64,000 nt of DNA from Hydractinia symbiolongicarpus (lineage: Eukaryota; Cnidaria; Hydrozoa; Anthoathecata; Hydractiniidae), in contig NC_079885.1 in assembly GCF_029227915.1 (NCBI RefSeq), positions 24,863,001 through 24,927,000 of the forward strand. Direction: 5' to 3'. A model generated the notes under the pieces. The model worked only from the letters and a program-made list of their open reading frames with translations. It did no database searches and was not told where the DNA came from. Positions 25,697 through 40,200 of this stretch are shown piece by piece. Both the position numbers and the translations under genes were made by a program. Each line of letters starts with the position of its first letter. The first letter of the stretch is position 1.

Positions 25697-28288
25697 ATGA
25701 AGTTGGAATGGAACACCGCCTTAGCAATACTTTTTATATTGACGGCTATGGTAAGAGCTAAAGATACTCTTTTATTTCCTTAGTCCTCGATGAACTTTTT
25801 TGGATGACCAGTTTTAATTAAAAAGCCAATTATTATAAACATTCGTAATTATTATTTCGGTCGCTTAAAATGAAACATCTAACTCGATCAAATGTTTACG
25901 CCTTATCTGATGGATAGGTGGGCAACTGAGATGCAATGAAGATACTTTAGCCCAATTTTAGCTTTCTTTGGTTAATATTTGATTCTTAAATGTCTATTTA
26001 TTTACGATGAGATTCAATGAGATTAAAATAGATAGAATGCCTTAATAATTTCCTACGATAAACTTTACAAACATGTTTAGAAACGTCTTAAAGGAAGAAA
26101 AAAAAATAGTAGATAAGAAAAAGAAAATCTCAACTGCGATTCTAAACCTTAATTTTTAGGTTTCATGCAACAGTGAGACGACGTGTATACCTAAAAGTAG
26201 GTTGTTCGTATTTTTTATTGAATGGTGACAAAATAACAACATAATACTCTGTACTTTCTTTAAAAGAAAAAATTCTACTTACTTTTGACATAATGTTTTG
26301 ACTTTTAAACTAGCCGTAATAATTTACTAATAGTCGTTGAAATTTCGAAATCTTTATTTCGTCAATTTTTAGAATGTGTAATGATTTACCCCGCGTGTTG
26401 CAGACAATATATATCTCATTTGCTACTTTGCGTGTAATGGAACGTAACTTTGTCTTCCTACACACATTGACAGATTATGGAAATAAGTAAGATTTGTCTC
26501 TTTAAACGTTAAAAATATTGTTTAGATAACACGTGGGGTGGCAGTTGGATAAATATTGGAAACTGTAGTAAGCTCCATAACATGACGATTAAAAAACTCG
26601 AGTGCAACTCATGTCCACCTTATACATGCGATGATAGAGACTTGAAGAATGTCACTCATAAAATCAGAAATTGCACATGTGTTCCAAACAAATGCGAAGG
26701 TATGCTTTAAAACCATTTAGCATTTTTCTCCTTTTTTCAAGTAATTTTTTTCAATCCCTCACGTCTCTTAGTAGAATCGCTACACAATAGAAGAATATTC
26801 TACGCATCTTCAACAACCCTTTATATTGTACCCATGCAAATGCTCTAACTGAATAAATAATTATCCTGTAATTTCTTTAAAATTATATTTTAGACGAGGC
26901 TGGTGGTTGGAGTCCTTATCAGGTAACAATCCTTTGCTCTGTCACCTGCGGGTCCGGGTTCAGTGAAGAGATGCGTTTTTGTAATAGTCCACCACCGAGT
27001 GGCGATGCTATTCCTTGTGAAACAAGTAAAGGGCCCGCCTGGACGCAAACAATGACGAAGCCGTGTACAAAACCATTATGCCCACCAGGTAAAAGAATAA
27101 CATAAAAGTCATTTTCTTTTTAATGATTAAATTCTAAAGAGTTTTTAAAGACATTTCCTTTTCTTCGAGTTCTCACGGGTGAAGTAGCTTGAACACTACC
27201 AGTCAAACAAACTAGGTATATCCGTTAGCCCCTAATTTACGGGGAACAAATTACAAAATAGCTAAAAAAAAGAATCATTTTAAAAAAATTTCTAACCAAC
27301 CATTTCTTAAAATTGATTATCCTGGGAAAGGGGCACAAAAGTGCTGGCGTCCTCTTTGACTCTCATTCCCTTGAAGACTTGTAACTACGTAGTAAATTAG
27401 TGTGACTGTTATGTATTAGGCCGATAAAGACATTTTTGAACATATTTTGTACTTTGCGGAGGTATTAAACCCTCCGGGTATTAAATGCCCCATGAATTAT
27501 TTTGTTCACCCTTAAAAACTGCTGACATGCATGTAAGAGCGACATGCATATAAGATGACATATGTACTACAGATAAATACGATTTGCAGAAACTATCGAT
27601 TTACAAAAAATGCGTGATCTTTATATCCCAATGATGTCATTAAAATTAATACACTAGTCAGTCTACATAACAAGTGAGGAATTATACTTTTTTGTAAATC
27701 AATGTAAATTGTTCCTTTTGCAATTGGAATAAATTTGTGTTAAAACATTCTATATATTTCTCAATTTTTATCACTCCAGTATAAGTATAGGTAGCTTGGG
27801 ATTTATAATACGCGGAACTTTATGCACTATCCTCGATTTCCTCTTGCCCCTTGGATCCATCAAGTCAACGCAAACACGCTTGTGAAGACAAGAAACGTAA
27901 AGCCTTGGGGGGGGGGGGGGGGGGGGAGGCAAAGGCCTGGGAGGATGGAATCCCAAAGGCATTTATTCTTTTAAGCTTACTTACTGGTATGCAGAACTTA
28001 GCCAATATTCTTAAATTTGTCTATGTTTGAGTAATGCAGAATTTAGACGCAAAAACATTTCTTCTTGGAATGGAATATGTCATAGCTTTTTCTTTGTAGT
28101 GGATGGACATTGGAGTAATTGGACGGTAGGGGAGTGTGTACCACAATGTGGTAAGGGATTGCAATTAAAAACAAGAAAATGCGACAATCCAGCTCCTCAA
28201 CATAATGGCACAGAATGTTTACAAAGAAATAATATGACGGGACTGAATGAAACTGTTGCAGTGGACTGCTACTCTGGAAAATGTATTC
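25697..28288 (+). other. Exons 1-5: signal peptide and TSP1-type repeats
   Basis: Exon 1 (25697-25750) is a signal peptide, MKLEWNTALAILFILTAM. Exon 2 (26160-26196) is 12 codons. Exon 3 (26526-26699) is a Cys-rich segment starting NTWGGSWINIGNCS, an atypical TSP1-like unit. Exon 4 (26894-27088) has GGWSPY then CSVTCGSGF, and exon 5 (28100-28288) has GHWSNWTVGECVPQCGKG: both standard thrombospondin type 1 repeats. Exons 3-5 all begin and end in phase 1, so they can be shuffled or skipped without breaking the frame. Confidence 0.85.
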
Positions 28289-31200
28289 GTAAGTTTGCTA
28301 GTATTTTTTCACATATCTTGTGATGCTTTATTTTTTGCTTTTATCCTCAATAATATCCAATAATATCCGAAGTATTCCAAGAAAATTTTTGGACATTTTC
28401 TATTCAGTTGGCATTTGGTTTTCAACTAGCCCTGAAAAGCAGCGTGAAGCGTGAGACGTAGCACTATTGATAACTTGCATTGTGTCCATTTTGATCATTG
28501 GTTTTTCTACAAAAACACAAAAGTAATTAGATACACTTCCACTAATCATCTCACAAACTTTCCTTACAACTTATTATTGATATTAGTAATAACACTTTTG
28601 ATACATTGAACGCGGGAATAACATTTTTTATGATTTTTTATTCTTTTACTAACAAAACACTAATAAACACTAATAAAAATAACGTATAAACGATGAAATA
28701 ACTGATGAAATAAGCATGAATTTTTTTTTTGTATCATCCATTTTACATGAATTTATTTTTTGAGGAAACACGAGGCTACAGGTAATGAAAATTTTGCAAA
28801 ATGATTCACTTTACGTGCGTGCTGAGAAAATTAAACTAAAAGAGATATTGATCAAGTGGTTTCCCAGATGTCTGTACATTCGGCGACATAGTATGATCTG
28901 GATTTATAAATACACTACCACAGCTCGACTCGTTGTGAATATTACTTTTGCAAGACATATCAGTTGTAGCCTTGATGAAATAAGATGCTGAATGATTATA
29001 CCCACGCACTGTATGTCAAAATTTACTGTTCATTTAAAAAGTTTAAACTGTGATAACTTATTGCTGATGTCAACATTAGCCTATTAATTTTTCCACAGTG
29101 CGGACATCACGGAAACTGCGAATAGCGAATTTTTAGCGTTCCTTACTTGTCATATGAATCTGCCAAATTAATACTCTCGCAACCTTTTAGATGCAAATTA
29201 TTGGCAGTATGACAAACTGCCATTTTCTAAAAGAACTGCCATTTTCTAAAACAATGTCATTTTCCAAAATACCTCTTATTTTCCAATTAAGTTTGAACAG
29301 GTACAGGCATTTTCTTTTGCTTTAAATAGACGAAAAATAGGGTATCGAACACACAGGCGAAGGGGAAAGCACAAAACTCAATCGAATTGTGTCTAATAAT
29401 TCACCATCAAAGGGTTATGTTAGTATTCACTAGATGTTGCACACATTTGGTTCTGTAAGAAGAGTTGATGCAAAAATCTAACATTTTCATTTGTAAGGAA
29501 TAGTTCTTGCTTTAACTGAAGTGGAAACATAGGAAATAAAACGAGACATATTTAGCACAATGATTTAAACTGTTTGGCTGTTATGTCAAGTTTAATATAA
29601 ACCAGATTAATTAAAGCATAGGTATCACAAAACATGTCTACGGTCTTGATCAAAACATATTTAAACAAGACGGCAAATATAAAGTATAATGATACTACAC
29701 TTTCGCATTTTATGCTTGTCCAATTGTTTATGTTTCAACACACCTGTCGAAACAATAAAAAATTTTTTTACGAACGATCGCACGCTGCAGAATGATGCAA
29801 AACCTGTTTGAATAACAATTGCGCGTGCCCAAATCGATTGACTGTCTCAAAAACACATGCGAGGGTGAAAATAAATCACTTTGACAGATTTTAAAAGCTG
29901 TCCACGTAGCCAGAACATGTGCAAAAGTAGCAATTCTGACTGTGAACTATTCACCGTTAAATACTTTTGTCCACATTTGATGAACAGCAAGAGAACTTTC
30001 CAAATATGCAAGCGAATACACTTTGCACAATGTTGATCTGCTACGTTTTCTAACTATCATCGGTTTCAGTTTCCATAACAAAATTTAAAATTAAACCTGA
30101 TGAATCAAAATATGTTATTTATTAGCACGTTCTATTCTCATTGCAACAAGAAATTAACAGTTAGCTATCATAAAAAATTTTTTGATCTGTTTTATAAAAT
30201 CGAATTTCTTTTCAGAAGTGTACTACAAACAATTTCTAAAAACTTTCGTACATTACATACAAATAAATAAATAAATAAACAAACAAATACATAAATAAAT
30301 AAATAAAACTAAATAAATTGCGAGACAGGATTAAATATTGTTTTTATATTTCACACCGAAAGGACTTTTGCAAAGAAAGCTATTTTTCTTCATTAAATAA
30401 GACAAGTATTTAAAAGAGATTTTAAAAATCACCAAAAATTATCTAAATTTAAAAACTGAAAATGTGGTTAAGCAGGGTTGCAGCATTATGAAGAAAATTT
30501 GGTGGATTGCGTTTTTATTTGGCTTACCACATCTAAAGGTGAGTGGTTTTTTTCTTTAAGGTGGCAGTAACCCTTTTTTATCTGTGTAAATAGCTGAATT
30601 ATTTACTCAGTGTTTTATTTATACCATTTTTTTACTATTTCATAAAGATATAGGCCTTAATGCATAATAAAATGTTTTTAACTTAACACTAAAATTGCTG
30701 AGTCAGCAGAAATTTCTACTTAAAAATGTATCATAAACAAGAAAAAAATCGGCTTCTACAAGCTCCACCTTTTTACAATATCGTTATTCTTCATCATCTT
30801 CTGATTTTAAATAAACCTTGCGTTAACCCTGCCAAAACAGTGTGCGGATTTTTTTTGTTCATTCTTATTTTTTTTACAATAGCCTTTTGTTTTTTTCAAA
30901 AGATTCTTTGTTAGCATCCCCTGCTGCATCGAACACTGTTTAAAGAAATATATTACGAATAAAAACATTTCTGCACACCGTATCATGGCTGCATGGTTCA
31001 CCAAGCATCTCTGAAAATTTTAAAGTAAAACGAAATTGCTATCGAAAGTTAAAGCTCGTGCAGTGTGGCATAATGAAGATCGTCTTAAATTTCCACATAA
31101 TGCACCATCTTTGTTGTTATTAACGTTTCTCTCTAATAATAACGTCATTTCTTTCTGCACAATTTCGCAAGTGCGTGGAATTGTTGAGGCTGAATATTTT

Positions 31201-34200
31201 TGGTGAAAGATAATAGTATTTTAGCCATAAAATCATGACAAGTCTGTTCTCTGTCACCTTAATAAGAAATAAAAATCTGGAAATTTTGTTTTTTAAACAA
31301 ATGCATTATATCCTTTTTTGACATAACTTATAATTTTGCAAGCCTAGAAAAAAGAATATCGATGTCTAAAATTTTTTAAAAAAGATTTTTATTCCTTCTA
31401 AATATGAACAGGTTATCTGTGTAATAGATCCTTTATTCTTTTGACTGTGACATTTCATTGAAGTAATGAATCTCTCTTTTTTTAGGCAGATCAATACCAA
31501 GGAAATTATTGTAAGAGTAAAAGAGATTGATTTTTATATTTACAAAGCTACATCAATTCCAAAACAAGAACAGCTGACTAGCTGTATATAGAGCGTGCCA
31601 CACAATCGCTGGCTTGTCATTCTGCGAGAGACAGCTGTTGATTGGATGAAACATACATGCTGAAGAATAAAAGATTTCGACTCGATCATATTTAGTTCGC
31701 ACGCGCGAATTAAAAGCACGCATCCAATCTGATTTTATTACCTTGTAGAAAAAAATGATTTTTGAGATCAAATCTTTAATTTTGGTGTCCTAGCATTGTT
31801 GTTTCGTCAAAATCGCGATAGGAAAGCTAATATTATTTAAAATTATTTTAAAGTACAAAGAAAAAAATGAATAAAACTATTTTCCCTTGTGCTTTCAAAA
31901 CTGAAACTAGTTTCATTCCTTCGCACTAAAACACAACAAATAAACACTACATAAAGTCATCAAATTCTCTTTTTTTTTTGTTAAAAAAACTGCACTGATT
32001 GCATTGAATTTCCGTTCCAAAGTTTTTATTCTCCTCTAATCGCCCAGATCTATTCATCTTCTAGTTCAAATCACTGAGACGTTTATGACACTTCCATATG
32101 GTGAATCTATTACTGGAAAAAACTATTCCGTAGAGTATGCAATTTTCAATAAAACATGGCGCGTTGGTATGGTGGCTTTCACAGTGAAACCAATCCAACT
32201 TGAAAAATTTAACAACATGCAAACTACTGTCGAAATTTCCGGTGAACGAGGAATAAACATAACATACAACACATCAGAGCATGTCCAATTTCATTTTTGT
32301 ATGAGTTTAGATGGTATCACTTCATTGAGAGTTAACAGAAATGAACACCATTTGGGTGGGTACATGGGAAACACAACTTGTTGTCCCGTAGGTACGTACT
32401 AACGCATTTCTATTTTTTAATATTTTGTTTATTTCCGCAAAATGATACCACAGTAGCGATAGCTCTCTCTGCGCGAATTCATAGCTGTGTTACGGACTTA
32501 CAAAATGCGGTACATAAAGGACGGGCGAACATTTATGCACCGGCCACCGTGTATAGTATAAACACTCGCTACCTGCCTGTGATTTAATTTTGTAATTAAA
32601 CACGACATTATAGTCACATAATCGTAATTAAAACTGATCTTCACTTGTTCAAGTATTTCAAATAGAATAAACGCTTATATCGGTAAGATGTTGACTTGTA
32701 TGAGAATTGCTACTTCATCTGCAGTGCATGATTAATATCTTTAATTGTTGTTACCGTTGTTGGGAAGCGGAAAGATGAGTAACTATGAGTTTGCAAATAC
32801 TGCGTAGTTACAATTATGTAAGGTTTAATAATGTGTCTTATATTCAGATTCCCACGAATTTCTTTTTTTGTAATTACATACTTTTATATATATTTTTCAG
32901 GTACAGGGCCAGGGGCTGGTTTTTTATTTCATGGCGCAGGTCATGGTGGAACTGGAGGGGGTGCGTGGAAAGAGTATGGACAGACCTATAATGAGGATGT
33001 ATTGCTCGGGGGAAGTACAGGTAAAAATCTCCCAAAGGATTAATCTCCGTCCAAAGCATTCAGAATTTTTGTATATGTCATTATTAAGCCACGCCAAAAG
33101 ATTTTAATGTGCATGTTGATTCAATAGATAGTTTTTCTATTTATTGAATCTTGGTTACCATTATAGGTGCCAGAATGTTCGATTCTGATCCAGGAACTGG
33201 AGGTGGTGTGTTGGTGATAAAATCAAAAGGAGAATTAACGTTCGGTAAGAATGGTTATTCAATATTCATGAGTTTAATAATACATTTAAACTATTACAAA
33301 TCCAAAAAGTGAAAAAGGGGTGAGTGAGGCAAAAGTGCCTGGGGCAGATTCTACTGCTAAAATGCCGAATAATATTTATGACCAGTATTTCTTTCTAAAT
33401 ATTGCCTCCACCTGTAGCTCACGGCAGGACTTTGACATTGCTGAAAAATAATAAACTGTATGCAATAGAAAATGCTGTAAATTTTGATGATATAAGCAGA
33501 GAAGTTATACAAAGTCTTTAGATTTTGGTGCAAAAATCAGGAAATTATGTTTTAAACCAATTATATTACTAACTGAAAAACAAAATATATAATAGCAACT
33601 ACTGCCCTACCATGCTTTATGTCATGACGATAACTCTGTCAGAATTTATAACCAACGGGTACTTAATGGTTACTTTATTTTGTAACACCTGGGAAGCAAA
33701 TGTGTTGGTTTACTTATAGTTTTTAAAATACACGACATATGTTCATACATTGGCTGATGATAGACTTCTTATATTAGTTCTGATAACTTAGTCTGTTTAT
33801 GCGTAGGGCTATCCCAGTCAAATCAAATATGAATCAAATTTGCTGCACTTAATTGGTTGCTTAATATGTGACCAGTACGTCATTCGGGCGATATATTAAG
33901 AGTAATATATTATTACTGTTTTAGCTGCAGATTCTGTACTAACAGCAAGCGGTTATAATGTTCCAAAAACGCATAGTTTGTCCTGTTCTGGAGGAAGTAG
34001 TGGGGGATACATTTATCTACATGCTAAAAAGGTAAACTACGGATTAAGAAGTACATAAAAGTGCACCTCATACTCTTTCCAACTGATGAGAAAGTTAGAA
34101 CGTGAATCAATGTTTTTAAGGAGATTCACCTTTTTATTTCTGCCTATTAGCGATATATTATATTGTCTTACAAAAAATATTTCCATTGAGTAGCCATGAC

Positions 34201-37200
34201 AGTGCATGTAAATAAATTGTAGTTCAACGACGCTAACTCAGGCGAGTCTTCAATAACATTCCAATCGCTACTGCACGAACAAAAAGGTTTAGTCTATTGC
34301 AACGAAATATTTTGGTTTACTGCGTGTCTGAAATAAAGACAGTTTACTACATTGTGTATTTATCAATTCGTATGAGAATATTTCAAACCCAGAATCAGTC
34401 TGACGTTTTTAAAAGGACTTACAAATCATGTCAATTTACTTCTCTTTAACATAGATTGCTATAAAGGGAACAATCAGAGTAAATGGAGGTTCTGGAGGCT
34501 GGTCGCATAACACCTCCAGTTTTTGTGGTGACGGCGGATCAGGTGGCATCATCAAAATAAATGCATTGTCCTTATCAATTGCTAAATTTGCAGATTTGTC
34601 TGTTGCTGGTGGCAATGGGTCTAATCCTGGCAGCGCTGGAAGCATTATTACTGGAAGTAAGAAACAAAACATGCATTGTAATCGTTTCATCATCAAATCA
34701 TTTTGTTGTTAAAGACCTGTGTATGCATTATGCATTAGCGCAGACAATAAAGTGTTTCATAATGTCACCAAATAAGAGGTTTTATCACCACTTTCTTGCG
34801 CGAAGAAATAAAAATAAAAAGCCACATTATTTATATCAATGATAAGGATGTGCCTAACACACAGGAACTGTACTCAGGCTGACATTTGTTCTGCAATTTT
34901 CTTAATTTCAATGTAAAATTCTATATATGCTTCTTTTAGCTGAATTTATGTGGGATTTGAACATTAATACAACTAGCTGTACGTTAGTAAGCTCCACATT
35001 TCAAGATACAGTCTGCAAAGGACAGCTTCTACCACGTCCTAACAACGTCAAAATATGCACTTTCACATTCAAAAACAGACTTCGCATAGCTCGAAACACA
35101 AATGTTACCACAACAGGCATTCACGGGCTCTCCATAAAAGTTTTACGTGGCGATTTTGTGTTGGAATCGAATCTGGTAATAGGTTATAAGCAAGGATTTC
35201 ATTTACAAGGAGATACATTTCTTGGTGGCTATCATTCTAAAGGAATTGATAAAGGTCAGTTTCTTTGATTAAAAATGTTTATGTTTGTTATAAGCCTACA
35301 TTTGTGTGTTTTCTTCTTTAAAATTTTATCTTTGACAAAGCAAGTAAGTAGAAATGCTACAGCTATATATGTGATCATACTTATTTAGTAACGTTTTATT
35401 CAAGTGATTAAATAAAAGGCTGCGACTTTGTAAGTAAGTTTGACATAAAGAAGACACCAAAAATGTTAATTGACACGAACAAAAAACATTCAATTCCATT
35501 TGGACCTAGTTTACATTGGAGCTAATGTAAACATATCACAGTAAATTATTTGTTTCAACGTCAGGTCCTGGTGCTTATGGCAGATATGCAGCACATGGTA
35601 ATACAACTGATAGTAGGCACTATGGTGTCGAGCATTTCATGTGGAAAGGGGGAAGCACGTGTATAGGTAATTAATGTTTATTCAACAGCCAACAATAAAC
35701 AACCAAATAATATATTATTCGATGGGAAACGTTCACCTGTCATCTTTGAAGTTCATGTAACGGGTATTTCCATTGCGTTCGTTCTTGCAAAGGACATGAT
35801 AATTATTTTTCAGAATACAATTCAACAACGAGCGTTGGCGGTGGAGTGCTTGAAATAAAAGTGAGCGATGGAAATTTGCAATTAGGTACGACACCATTTT
35901 TTATATTAATATTACACATAAATTTTATTTCATTAACAACGACTCTTCATCCCCTCTGAGGAATTATGTGTAAAACACATGGTATTTATGAAGCATAATC
36001 GAAAGGTTAAATCAATTCTTAATGTTAGCTCACACTCTATCAGTTTCAATTTTAATAAGTTATAGATGAAATATCAATTATCACATCGTGGCTTGCTGGG
36101 ATGTTTGATTTATTGACAATTATGCAAGGTATTAATTGGCTGCCACGTTTTTTTATTGAGATACAATTCAATTCTAGGAGCAAGTATTCACGCTGATGCT
36201 TTCTCAAAACTACGTTCTGGAAAAGAAGTGTGTGGATCAAGTGGTGGCACAATATGGATTGAAGCTGACTTTGTAAGTCAAACATTTATCTTTCCTTTGT
36301 CTTAACTGGTCTTAAAGAGATTCAAGAAACTGTAATATTGTTGTCTGTTGATTATTATTATTTCTAAAGACCTCTATTTAATTGTTCTGCCAACAGAGAA
36401 ATATGATCGCACATAAACACAATCTAACTTGAGAGACCATTAAGAGAAATCTAAAGAAACAAGGGTTTGCCCTATCAGTCATCTTCACGACGGCTAAATT
36501 TAGAAACGTTCGATACTAAATTTAGTGGTTGTTAACACTTCAGCCTTGGTTGCAACACGGTTGTTTGGATAGTTTAAGTAACTTGATGAAATTCGCATTT
36601 TTTTATGGTTTGGTAAGGCATTTAATTTCACGAATGAATAGCTTCATACTGCAATGAATTAAAATAAGTTTTTTATAAAACGTTAATTAGGAAAGTTTAT
36701 TTTGTGAAATGAATGCTAGAGACTTACTTATGAGGAAATTTGGGCCACATTAGATAAACTTTATGACCGAAGATGCTACAATCACAGCACGTGGAGTCGA
36801 AGGAAGTTCATGGGCTGGTGATGGAGGAGTGATAGTCTTAGTAGGGAACATCACTACCAATTTTACGAACCTGGAAACATACCGACAAACTCATATTAAT
36901 CTGACGGGTGGAAAATTGGGCAAAGATGGCTACATTTATGGTGAGATATACTGTTCTAGTTAGATAAAAAAATTTCTATAAATATGATTCTTTTTTTCTC
37001 GAAAAAATCTTCAAAATACTTACTTTCTTGAGCAAATGGAATTTCTTTTAATAACTTGGAAGAACTAATATCAGATTTGCATTTCTCTTTTATTATTTAC
37101 AGACTTTCAAAATCCATATGTCTTACCAACCAAATTACCAACTACTGGACCAGTGTCAGGTTAGTAAACTGAAGCTGGAGAAAATTGAAAAAAAATATCT

Positions 37201-40200
37201 TATCTCAAGTTTTCTTGCTGCTATGGATACAGACTGTTTTTAGTTAGCAAATATTTTAATTTTGGGGTAGTATTTAAAAGTGTTTGAGCTACCTTACAAC
37301 ATATATTTATACAATAAGAAACTAATGTTTGAGTGGTTTTTGTTAAAAATTTCAATGAAATACAAAATTTGTTCTTTTGTAAATACTTAGGCGTATAAAA
37401 CCATTTTGGAAGGTTTATGCATGGAAATTTAATGTGAAAACATTTTTATTTTATGTAGAAATCACCATGTCTACTACCACTGATAGAAACAAGAATTCAA
37501 CTATAACACCGCCATCTTATACAAACTTCTCCAAGACTGTGGTCACCTCTTCTATTCAACCAACACAAGTATCTGTTAGAAAAGAGTTTAAGGTACGTCC
37601 AGGAGCACTGAGTATTGTATATGTATAGTTATGGTTGTCCTAAACTTACTATGAATTAGAGAAGGAAAATTATGATTATCATTTTATAGCACAATGAAGC
37701 AAATGACACACCTCCCTAATTAATTTTCACATGTTTTTTATTTCGGCAAGAATGCATGCCACTTCTCTTTGTGTGAGATTAACGTCTTTAATAAACGGCA
37801 TTGATTCTCTTCATCTCTACATAGGATTTGGAGAAAGCAAACATAACAAAACAAAACTTCAACAATGTAACAGAGCAGTTGCACAAAGTAAGTAAGACAT
37901 TCACCCACACATCAAAGTTGGAAGAGGACATCTTGGTAAAAGTATTCACACAGTTGACTGCGTCGTTTGCAAAATATGGAGGACTCACCCAAATCAATGA
38001 GGTACATCCACTTTTTTATTGAGGCTATCTACTTAACCATAAGATCTTTATTGCAGCGTGACAAAAATTATTTGCTTTTTTAACACACAACTAACTTTGG
38101 AATTCAAGCAGTAGAAATGAAATACGGTGATACGCCTTCATCTTAGTCTTATAGATTACTACCTGACTGATGCAAAAAAAAAACGGTTAGTATGAAAAAA
38201 TCCGATGATTTGATTGGTTTACGGCTTATTTTAACAGGTCTTTGTATGAAGCGATACTAACCGGTTTTGGTAGCCATTATTAAAATGGTAACATAAAAAC
38301 GTAAACAAATAAAAAACATTTTCATAGCACACAAAAAATATTTGGCTTACTTAAAACCATCTTTTCTTTTCAATTTTTTGTTTTGTTTACTTACAAATTT
38401 TTAAAATCGAACGATCTTGAATTCAAAAAGTATTAAAATCGAACATGCGTTTTTTTCCTTGATGCCTTGGAAATAACAACTTAAATATAGCTTTGTTTGT
38501 TTTGTTCCCAAGAAAATGGATACTGTTTTGTTCACAAAAGAACGGATACTGACCAGTTTTGATGTAGCGCACCAAAACTGGTCAGTATCTGTTCAGTATA
38601 ACTTGGCCTTATCTGTCTCGTTATTATCAGCGTCAACAGGAGGTATAACCTTTATTCTCAAGTTTTGCATTCTAAAATCCATGATGCTTTCTTGGGCACT
38701 AAAAAGATAGAAAAATAAAATTTACGAATCACCAAACAAAAAAACACAAACACAATGTGTTGAATATATTCTTTTATTTTACTTTCTGCTCATACATGAT
38801 CCATGATCACTATAATTACAAACTTTAAAGTTGTAAATTTCTAAAAGATATCGATATCAAAAAAATATTGATAAAATAAATTCAATGGAGCTGATGTTGC
38901 AGTCTTATTGAGTAGAGGTTTCTCTTTTAAAATAAAGACATTTTCTCTGTTATTTGTAAAGTATAGTTATGAACGTCGGACGTTAAGACACTAAAATTTT
39001 TGTCGTCAGCGTAATGTGACTTCATGAGTAAATGTTCATGAATTGCTGAAAGATGTTGAGTGGTAATTCTTTTATCAGTGAGTTGTGATTACCTAAATGT
39101 TCACAGGACCGTACCCTTAAGTTCCGTATACTTTTACCGACATAAGCGGTGTTGCAGTCACTACACGAAAATTTGTAAACGACGCCCGAAAGCAAAGATC
39201 TGGGACGTTTGTCCTTAAGCCGAAACATGACATGTATTTTGACATGTAAATCATTGATGAAAAATATCACCAAAAGCTTTTTCACTGAACTTTTAATAGT
39301 TTTTTTTTCTTTTTTCAGTTGGTGATGATAAGTGATATTCTTCTGACACATCAAATTGAGCATTCGGTCAGAAAGGTATGTAGTATGTAGCATATGCATA
39401 TAAATGAGTGTGTGTGTGTGCTTTTGTGACATGCAAACATAACTACATTGTTTAGTGATCTTATAATCTACCATACTTCTCTGTTGATTTGATTAAGTTA
39501 TTAAAAGGTTTCCACAGAAGTTTGAATGATACTTATATTCACGAGTACTAAATTCCAAACAATTATGCAAATTTTTTACAAATTTCAAATTTAAGTTTGA
39601 TAGTATCATTGGTAACAATGCTAACATTAACAATCTTAAGGAGCCCCAAAATAGCCCAGCAGGAACAGAATAAAGGTAAAATGAAATATGAATTCTTAAG
39701 ACAAAATAGTGCTCTTCAAATTGATATCAAATCTAATTATTAGATTAAAACATCAAAGAGAGCCTCCTCCAGCGGCGATCAGTTTTCTCATTGTTTTGTA
39801 GGTAGATGAAATAGCAGCTGTTTTGTCACTAGCCTTAGAAGAAATGGGAACTAACATTGACAGTACATTACTGAGAAACAAATCAATTTCTGTTAAAACG
39901 ACAAGAACAGGTAGTAAAGTACAGGAAGAGTGTTTACTTGCTCGAATTGGAATCCATTGTTTCCTTCAGAAAGTACCTCCCTGCAGCGAGCAATAACTAA
40001 GTACTCCGATGTTTCTTTTTGTTACCTAAGAAGCAATTTTTATGAAGCGACTAGACGCAATAATTTTTGTACTGTGAACATTTTTAACTACCTTAGCTGG
40101 GGAAAAGTTTTAAAGATGGAAATTTAGCAGAACAAACGCCTTTGTAGTCATACTTGCAGACAATTAACAGGAACTCTCAAAATTACTGAGTTTAATCACA

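Noticed and set aside
27771-27962. Proline-rich minus-strand frame
   Set aside because: Its Pro run is the translation of the 20-G homopolymer in an intron.
34436-34842. Frames on both strands around 34.4-34.8 kb
   Set aside because: Shadows of, or run-on from, a Gly-rich GPCR exon (34455-34656).
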